Shown here one piece after another: positions 5,267 through 9,809 of a stretch of 9,809 nt of DNA. Location of the stretch: positions 1-9,809 of the forward strand of contig CALLZA010000290.1 of assembly GCA_937858165.1 (NCBI GenBank), given 5' to 3'. The stretch is from an uncultured Ardenticatenia bacterium (lineage in GTDB: Bacteria > Chloroflexota > Anaerolineae > Promineifilales > Promineifilaceae). Each line of letters begins with the position of its first letter. The first letter of the stretch is position 1. The position numbers were made by a program, and so were the translations under genes. The notes beneath the pieces were generated by a model. The model was given only the letters and a program-made list of their open reading frames with translations. It was not told the origin of the DNA and made no database searches.

Positions 5267-7768
5267 CTACTCGCTCTTGCGCAGCCACTCATAATGCATC
5301 ATCCCCCACGCATCGACGCGCACACCGTCGATGGTCGGCAGGGAGATGGCCCGGCGCGGCTCCTGGGTCAGCGGCAGCGTCGGCAGCTCCTCGGCCCATA
5401 GCTGCTGGATCGCCCCATACGCCTCCAGCCGCGGCCCGTCGGCCAACTCCGCCCGCGCCGCCGCCACCAACTCGGTCATCTCCTCGCTCTCATAGTTGGA
5501 GCAAAAGACGCGGTTGGTGTTGGTCACGAAAAAGTCGGTCCAACTGGTGGCGTCCAGATAGCTCGTCGGCTGCCCCGGCGACGGCCAGCCCAACAAGTAA
5601 GCCGGGTAGCCGCACTGCGAGATCTGTAAGCGGAACTCGTCCCAGCCCGCCCCAGCCACCTCAACCTGGAAGACGCCCGTCTCCTCCAGCTGGGCCTTGA
5701 TGGTGTTGGCGTACTGCTCTTCAACGCTGCTATAGCGCCCGTCGTTGACGAACCACAGGATGATGGGCAGCGGCTCCTCGGCCGTGTACCCCTCCTGCCG
5801 CAGCAGCTCGCGCGCCCGATCCAGGTCGCGCGTGGGCATCGTCGCCAGATGACCGGGCACGTCGTCGGGCACGGGGCTGAGCAGCGGCAAGCGCGCCCCG
5901 GCAAAGACGGCCGCCAGCGCCTCGCGGTCGAGGGCCAGCGCCGCCGCCTGCCGCACCCGCTCGCTGTCCCACGGCGCGGTCGTCTGCTCAAAGATGATAT
6001 AGCTCTTGAACGTCGACGGCCCGACCCAGGCATTGTAGTCCGGCCCGTTGCCGTCGCTGTCCACGGCCGAGAGATCGACGAAGTCCTGATAGGGCAGCCC
6101 CGTCCAGGCCAGATCGACCGAGCGAAACTCGACCAGCGAGCGGCGCATGGCCGTCGGGTCGGGGTAAAACTTGACGGTGATGTTCTCAAAGGCCGGCTTG
6201 GGCTCGCCCGGCCAATCGGCGTTGGCCCGCAGCCGCATACGGTCGTTGAGTGCCCAGTTGACGACAGTGTATGGCCCGATGCCGCCGCAGGTGCTGCCCG
6301 GGTCGCCCGCGTCGCTGTAGCACTCGCTGCTGATCGGGAAGAAGGGCGGCGCGGTCAGAATGGCCGGGAAGGCGGCCGTCGGCTCCTTGACGATGATCTT
6401 CACCGTCATCGGGTCGATCACCTGCACCGCGTCCTCGTCGGCAAAGTTGTCTTCGTTGCTGTCCTTCAGATAGGTGTTGACCAGGAAGTTGCCCAGCCCC
6501 CCGGCGCGGTTGAGCGACCACTTCACGTCGTCGGCGGTGAACTCACTGCCATCGGGAAAGCGCAGCCCGGCCCGCAGCGGGATGGTGTACTCCAGCTTGT
6601 CTTCTGAGACCAGCGGCAGCGCCGAGGCCAACAGCGGCTCCAACTGACTCTCGGCGTTAAAGCGATAGAGGCCGCTCATGGTGTTGTTCTTGATCTCCCA
6701 GCCGATGAAGTCGGTCGTCAGGCTGGCCGGGTCCATGTCGCTGAACTGACCAACGACGCCGATGAATAGCTCCGTCACCGGCGTGCCCACGCGCGACTCG
6801 CCGGGATCGACGGCCGCGGCGGCGTTGGCCTCCGGGATGAGCCAGGTCAGGGCCAGCTGAGCGAGCGCGCCCTCCTGGCGCAGCGTATCGAGCGCGCCGT
6901 TGAGCGCGTCGAGCAGTTCGCTGTTGTCGGCGGCCACGGCGATGCCATAGGCGCGCCGGCTCAGCCACGCCTCGCGCCCTTCGCCGCCGGCAATCTGTAG
7001 TTGCTCCGGGAAGGTGGCGACGAAGTAATCAGCCGTATAACTGTCGAGGATGATGGCCTGCACCACCTCGTCGATGAGCGCCTGGGCCAGTTGCGACGGC
7101 CGCTCATACTGGCTATAGAGGTCGGTCTCGGCGATGCCCAGTTCTACTGCCGCGTCGCGCCCGGCGCTTTCGCCCAGCACGCCCACGGCCACGCCGGGCT
7201 GGATGTCGGCCGGCCCGGCGATTTCCCGTTCGTCCACCAGGACGACGATCACCTGCCCCGCCTCCAGATAGGGCTGGGTGAAGGCGATGCCGTCGGGCGG
7301 CGTGTCGGGGATGATCAACGCCGACATGACCGCGTCGAAGTCGCGCGCCGACCCGGCGGCGATGCTTTGCAGCACGCCGTCGCTGGGCGTGACGACCCAC
7401 TCGTGGTCGAGACCTGCCTCGGCGGCGATGGCGTCCATGACGGCCGCATTGAAGCCGACGATGTTGCCGAAGGCGTCGAAGTCGCTGTAGGGCGGCAGCG
7501 GCGCGTCGGTGGCGATGACCAGCAAGTCGCTGTCGGCCTCGATGGCGTCGGGTAGGTCGGCCGTCGGCACGACGGCCACCGTCGGCTCGACTACCGTCTC
7601 AGCCGGCGGTTCCTCCCCGCCGCAGGCAGCCAGAGCCAGCAACAAAAGTAACAACACCTCGGTGCGATGCACTTTCTGAAGTGCATCGCGCCTTCTTTGG
7701 GTGATCGTGGGGAAGTGCAACCCACTCCAGAAAGTGGGCGGCACCGACGTGTGGCGTTTCGTGTTCAT
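5267..7768 (-). CDS. Lipoprotein fusing a family 3 and a family 5 extracellular solute-binding domain
   Basis: An 833-residue secreted lipoprotein. Two periplasmic-binding modules are visible. Residues about 81-310 resemble family 3 (polar amino-acid type) binding proteins, starting DLLVIATDAPLPPYSDFDAF. Residues about 333-825 resemble family 5 (peptide/nickel type), with the typical LRAGLRFPDGSEFTADDVKWS at about 398-418. Each module is near full length, so this is a fusion and not a misread of one domain. A lipobox LAAC places the lipidated Cys at 49, after a leucine run. The frame extends 30 codons further upstream, but GAGG (7776-7779 on the minus strand) favours the ATG at 7768. The first about 38 residues are oddly long for a signal peptide and are largely encoded by an inserted repeat. 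No permease or ATPase gene is adjacent, so it may serve transporters elsewhere or act as a sensor. Confidence 0.85.
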   Translation of the reverse strand: MNTKRHTSVPPTFWSGLHFPTITQRRRDALQKVHRTEVLLLLLLALAACGGEEPPAETVVEPTVAVVPTADLPDAIEADSDLLVIATDAPLPPYSDFDAFGNIVGFNAAVMDAIAAEAGLDHEWVVTPSDGVLQSIAAGSARDFDAVMSALIIPDTPPDGIAFTQPYLEAGQVIVVLVDEREIAGPADIQPGVAVGVLGESAGRDAAVELGIAETDLYSQYERPSQLAQALIDEVVQAIILDSYTADYFVATFPEQLQIAGGEGREAWLSRRAYGIAVAADNSELLDALNGALDTLRQEGALAQLALTWLIPEANAAAAVDPGESRVGTPVTELFIGVVGQFSDMDPASLTTDFIGWEIKNNTMSGLYRFNAESQLEPLLASALPLVSEDKLEYTIPLRAGLRFPDGSEFTADDVKWSLNRAGGLGNFLVNTYLKDSNEDNFADEDAVQVIDPMTVKIIVKEPTAAFPAILTAPPFFPISSECYSDAGDPGSTCGGIGPYTVVNWALNDRMRLRANADWPGEPKPAFENITVKFYPDPTAMRRSLVEFRSVDLAWTGLPYQDFVDLSAVDSDGNGPDYNAWVGPSTFKSYIIFEQTTAPWDSERVRQAAALALDREALAAVFAGARLPLLSPVPDDVPGHLATMPTRDLDRARELLRQEGYTAEEPLPIILWFVNDGRYSSVEEQYANTIKAQLEETGVFQVEVAGAGWDEFRLQISQCGYPAYLLGWPSPGQPTSYLDATSWTDFFVTNTNRVFCSNYESEEMTELVAAARAELADGPRLEAYGAIQQLWAEELPTLPLTQEPRRAISLPTIDGVRVDAWGMMHYEWLRKSE
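7658..7747. repeat. About 90-bp double-hairpin repeat inserted in frame in the lipoprotein signal peptide
   Basis: The element is bounded by inverted ends TCGGTGC (7659-7665) and GCACCGA (7741-7747). Inside are two hairpins: GGTGCGATGCACTT (7661-7674) with its near-exact complement (7679-7692, 13 of 14), and GTGC/GCAC with CCCACT/AGTGGG (7715-7744). It looks like a pair of REP-type palindromes. It is translated as part of the N-terminus of the solute-binding lipoprotein, and removing 90 bp leaves a normal short lipoprotein signal peptide. Confidence 0.7.
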
Positions 7769-7775
7769 GGGGCAA

Positions 7776-7831
7776 CCTCGCTGGGCGGCCAAGCGACGAC
7801 CGCGAGCCAAGTATAGCCGCCAACAGCGAGG
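7776..7831. promoter_or_regulatory. Inverted repeat that includes the lipoprotein gene's ribosome binding site
   Basis: CCTCGCTGGGCGGC (7776-7789) pairs perfectly with GCCGCC (7816-7821) plus CAGCGAGG (7824-7831), leaving a 2-nt bulge and a 26-nt loop. On the minus-strand transcript the 3' arm contains the GAGG that serves the ATG at 7768, so pairing would hide it in any message that reads through from upstream. Confidence 0.5.
7810..7815 (-). promoter_or_regulatory. Possible -10 box (TATACT) for the lipoprotein gene
   Basis: TATACT on the minus strand matches five of six -10 consensus bases, about 40 bp upstream of the ATG at 7768. The sequence 17 bp further upstream is a poor -35. It lies in the loop of the inverted repeat that covers the ribosome binding site. 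Confidence 0.3.
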
Positions 7832-7855
7832 CCCAGAAGAAGGAACCATAGCTTT

Positions 7856-7872
7856 CACAGATTACACAGATT
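7856..7872. repeat. Second copy of the 17-mer CACAGATTACACAGATT
   Basis: It is identical to the minus-strand reading of 4451-4467 and lies 12 bases past the stop of the glycosyltransferase gene. Unlike the copy near the JAMM gene it is a single arm without a partner, so no hairpin forms here. Confidence 0.75.
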
Positions 7873-7884
7873 GAGAGTCCGCGG

Positions 7885-9159
7885 TTAGAGGGATAGCGTG
7901 TCAATGATCGCCGCCGCGCGGCCCACGCCATCTTCGGCGCGGATGGTGGCGCCCAGTTCGACAGCGCGCCGGCGCAACGCTTCGTCCGTCACGGCCTGTC
8001 GGATGGCCCCGGCCAGTCGCTCGGCCGTCAGCTTCCGGCGCGGGATAGGCTCCGGCCCCACGCCCAGCGCCCTAACTCGCTCGGCCCAGAACGCCTGATC
8101 GCCGAAGAACGGAATAAGAATGGAAGGGACACCAGCCCGCAGGCCAGCGGCCGTCGTACCCGCGCCGCCATGGTGAACGACGGCCGATACCCGTGGAAAG
8201 AGCCAGTCGTGGGGAACGCTCTCGACCATCAATACCGACGGTGGCAGTTGGTCGGCCCGCAGCCCGGCCCAGCCCGACAGCATGATGGCGCGCTGCCTCG
8301 TCTCGGCCAACGCTCGCAGAACGAGAGCGGCCGTCTCCTCCGGCTGCCGGCTGGCCATGCTGCCGAAGCCGACGTAGATCGGCGGCGGGCCATCATCCAG
8401 GAAAGCGGCCAGCGCCGGCGGCGGGGTCCAATCAGCCGACGAATCGAGAAACCAGTAGCCGGTGACGTGGGTGTTGCCATCCCAATCGGCCGGGCGAGAC
8501 ACAACGGCCGGACTGAAGCCATAGAGAGCGGGCAACCGCCGCAGCCGCTCACCGCCGAACGGACCAAACAGGGGTGCGGTGGGCAGATCGAGCACCTGTC
8601 GGCGGGCCAGATTGTCAGCCCCACGCGAGCCCTGCCACATCACCTGGCGCACGAAACGATGCGACAGACGGTTGAAGCCGCCGCCCAACCGCGGCAGCGC
8701 CACCGGCAGCAGCACGCCGGGAAATTCGCCGGTCGGGGTGAAGGGCACGAGATGGGCCTGCATGAACGGCACAGCCATCTTCTCGGCCAGAGCCAAACCG
8801 ATGAACAGGCCGCCGATCCCGGCTGCGATCAGTTCCACTCCCCGGCACGCCGCCAGTCCGTCCTCGGCCCACTGCTGTATGGCCCGCTTGGCCTCCTGGG
8901 CCGTGCGCCGCGTGATAGCCAGAAAGTTACCCTTGGCTAACAGGGCGCGCATCTCATCGCTTTCGGCGACAGCCTGCACGTCCCCTCGGACGACATGCGC
9001 CTCCAGGCCATGCGCGGCAGCCAGAGGCGCGAAGTTCTCGTGCGTGATCAGCCGCACGGCGTGGCCCGCGTCGCGGAGACCCACGCCCAAAGCGACATAG
9101 GGCTGAACGTCGCCCCGGGTTCCAAGAGCAATGATGGCAATGCGCCGGCGTACACTCAC
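7885..9159 (-). CDS. GT1-type glycosyltransferase (MGT/sterol-glucosyltransferase-like)
   Basis: A 424-residue protein of two Rossmann-like halves (GT-B fold) with no signal peptide. The N-terminal GTRGDVQP (13-20) is the motif typical of sterol 3-beta-glucosyltransferases and antibiotic glycosyltransferases. The C-terminal nucleotide-sugar site reads [20 protein letters not shown] (315-334) continuing TT, followed by [11 protein letters not shown] (352-362). [11 protein letters not shown] (261-271) is the usual strand and loop opening the second domain. The expected reaction is transfer of a sugar from a nucleotide donor to a lipid, terpenoid or other small hydrophobic acceptor; the acceptor cannot be read from sequence. 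The GTG start at 9159 overlaps the TGA of the upstream gene as GTGA, so translation is probably coupled to that gene. Confidence 0.9.
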   Translation of the reverse strand: MSVRRRIAIIALGTRGDVQPYVALGVGLRDAGHAVRLITHENFAPLAAAHGLEAHVVRGDVQAVAESDEMRALLAKGNFLAITRRTAQEAKRAIQQWAEDGLAACRGVELIAAGIGGLFIGLALAEKMAVPFMQAHLVPFTPTGEFPGVLLPVALPRLGGGFNRLSHRFVRQVMWQGSRGADNLARRQVLDLPTAPLFGPFGGERLRRLPALYGFSPAVVSRPADWDGNTHVTGYWFLDSSADWTPPPALAAFLDDGPPPIYVGFGSMASRQPEETAALVLRALAETRQRAIMLSGWAGLRADQLPPSVLMVESVPHDWLFPRVSAVVHHGGAGTTAAGLRAGVPSILIPFFGDQAFWAERVRALGVGPEPIPRRKLTAERLAGAIRQAVTDEALRRRAVELGATIRAEDGVGRAAAIIDTLSL

Positions 9160-9664
9160 AGGCTGATCACGGTTCCCAGCCCCAGCGCCGCGCCGTTACG
9201 CACGACCAGTTGCGCCGCCGCCGCATCCTGCACGGCTACGCCGACCGACTTGAAAAAGGTGATTTGCTCGGCGCTTGTCCGGCCCGGCTTTGCGCCGGCC
9301 AGAACCTCGCCCAGTTCGGTGCTGATGTGGTCGAGGTCGATCTCGCCCGACCGCAAGGGGATGATCAGGTCGCCCGCCTCGGCCAGCGTCGCCGCCCGCG
9401 AGTCGACAATGACCCGCGCCCGCCGCACCGTTGTGGCGTCGATCTCTTGCATCTCCGGCGTGAAGGAGCCGATGCCGTTGACGTGGGTGCCGGGGCGCAG
9501 GTCGCGGCCGTCAAAGACCGGCGTGCGCGACGTGGTGGCGGCACAGACGATGTCGGCCTCGGCCAGCGCCGCGCGGGGGCTGGCGGCAATGACGATGTCG
9601 TTGGGGATGGGGCCATAGCCGGCCATTTCGGCGGCGAACGCCTCGGCCCCGCCCAGGCTATAGA
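9156..9664 (-). CDS. Ornithine cyclodeaminase/mu-crystallin family protein, C-terminal part (truncated by adapter)
   Basis: About 169 residues of a protein usually near 310-330 long. The reading frame stays open upstream of the internal ATG at 9626 (codons for [13 protein letters not shown]) until the adapter junction, so that ATG is not the true start. Family features are [17 protein letters not shown], followed by [20 protein letters not shown], the VDSR stretch, and [16 protein letters not shown] near the end. Members are NAD(P)-dependent: ornithine cyclodeaminase, archaeal alanine dehydrogenase, and Delta1-pyrroline-2-carboxylate or ketimine reductases. The substrate-binding N-terminal half is missing, so the activity cannot be chosen. 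It overlaps the glycosyltransferase start by GTGA, and the two form at least a two-gene operon. Confidence 0.9.
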
Positions 9665-9730
9665 CTGTCTCTTATACACATCTCCGAGCCCACGAGACCG
9701 TACTAGATCTCGTATGCCGTCTTCTGCTTG
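9665..9730 (+). other. Illumina Nextera adapter read-through (mosaic end, i7 index, P7)
   Basis: CTGTCTCTTATACACATCT (9665-9683) is the Tn5 mosaic end in read-through orientation, followed by CCGAGCCCACGAGAC (9684-9698), the 8-base index CGTACTAG (9699-9706; this matches Nextera N702 as I remember it) and the P7 end ATCTCGTATGCC...GCTTG (9707-9730). This is synthetic library sequence, not genome. A minus-strand open frame across it gives the well-known spurious peptide FFQAEDGIRD. Confidence 0.98.
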
Positions 9731-9809
9731 AAAAAAAAAAACCAGAAGACACGCGAACATACATCGGCGCTAACCGCGAACAGGGACGAACAGATCATAA
9801 CATACACGA
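9731..9809 (+). other. Poly-A run and unplaced tail after the adapter (sequencing artefact)
   Basis: Eleven A residues (9731-9741) directly follow the adapter, as happens when a four-colour Illumina read runs off the end of its template. The last 68 bases (9742-9809) have lower GC than the window and no coding signal. They are most likely low-quality or misassembled read ends and should not be annotated. Confidence 0.85.

Noticed and set aside
5849..6607. Plus-strand open frame of 252 codons inside the solute-binding lipoprotein
   Set aside because: Antisense to a well-supported gene, Arg/Gly-rich, no recognisable domain.
9665..9683. Tn5 end as evidence of a natural transposon
   Set aside because: The mosaic end is directly followed by the Nextera/P7 adapter and index, so it comes from library preparation.
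9365..9760. Minus-strand open frame starting in the poly-A tail
   Set aside because: Its start is translated adapter sequence (FFQAEDGIRD type) and the rest is out of frame with the real ornithine cyclodeaminase family gene.

Overview
This is a GC-rich bacterial window whose gene content and intergenic style resemble a metagenome-derived Chloroflexota genome of the Anaerolineae/Promineifilum type. The evidence for that is an extended 7Fe-type ferredoxin of a kind I associate with that phylum, a divergent PlsY, a lipoprotein made of two solute-binding domains, and short palindromic repeats in almost every gap. The lineage call is inference; no rRNA or other firm marker is present.

Layout, plus strand (about 1-5205): the C-terminal part of a multi-pass membrane protein, probably GT-C-like; a Mn-type superoxide dismutase with a good sigma70-like promoter; an eight-cysteine ferredoxin 60 bp behind it; a fumarase/aspartase-superfamily enzyme whose active-site motifs look more like aspartate ammonia-lyase; a small JAMM/M67 metallopeptidase; and a PlsY-like glycerol-3-phosphate acyltransferase. 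Layout, minus strand (about 9664-5267, transcribed leftwards): the C-terminal part of an ornithine cyclodeaminase/mu-crystallin family protein, coupled by a GTGA overlap to a GT1-type glycosyltransferase, then a large lipoprotein fusing a family 3 and a family 5 solute-binding domain. The two blocks converge at about 5206-5266 across a hairpin-rich gap.

The genes are mostly housekeeping or accessory metabolism: oxidative stress and electron transfer (SOD, ferredoxin), aspartate/fumarate interconversion, phospholipid synthesis, peptide or amino-acid sensing or uptake, and glycosylation of a lipid or small molecule. I see no defence system, CRISPR array, transposase, rRNA or tRNA. The most distinctive biology is the small repeats: three copies of a GTAGGGGCAGGTCT-type palindrome after the ferredoxin, a long inverted repeat before the JAMM gene, a CACAGATTACACAGATT repeat that supplies the JAMM protein's C-terminus and stop codon, heptameric ACTGACA-like runs, and a roughly 90-bp double-hairpin element that appears to have inserted in frame into the signal peptide of the solute-binding lipoprotein.

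The right end is not genomic. From 9665 it is an Illumina Nextera read-through adapter (mosaic end, i7 index CGTACTAG, P7), then a poly-A run and about 68 bases of unplaced sequence. Nothing after 9664 should be annotated as biology.
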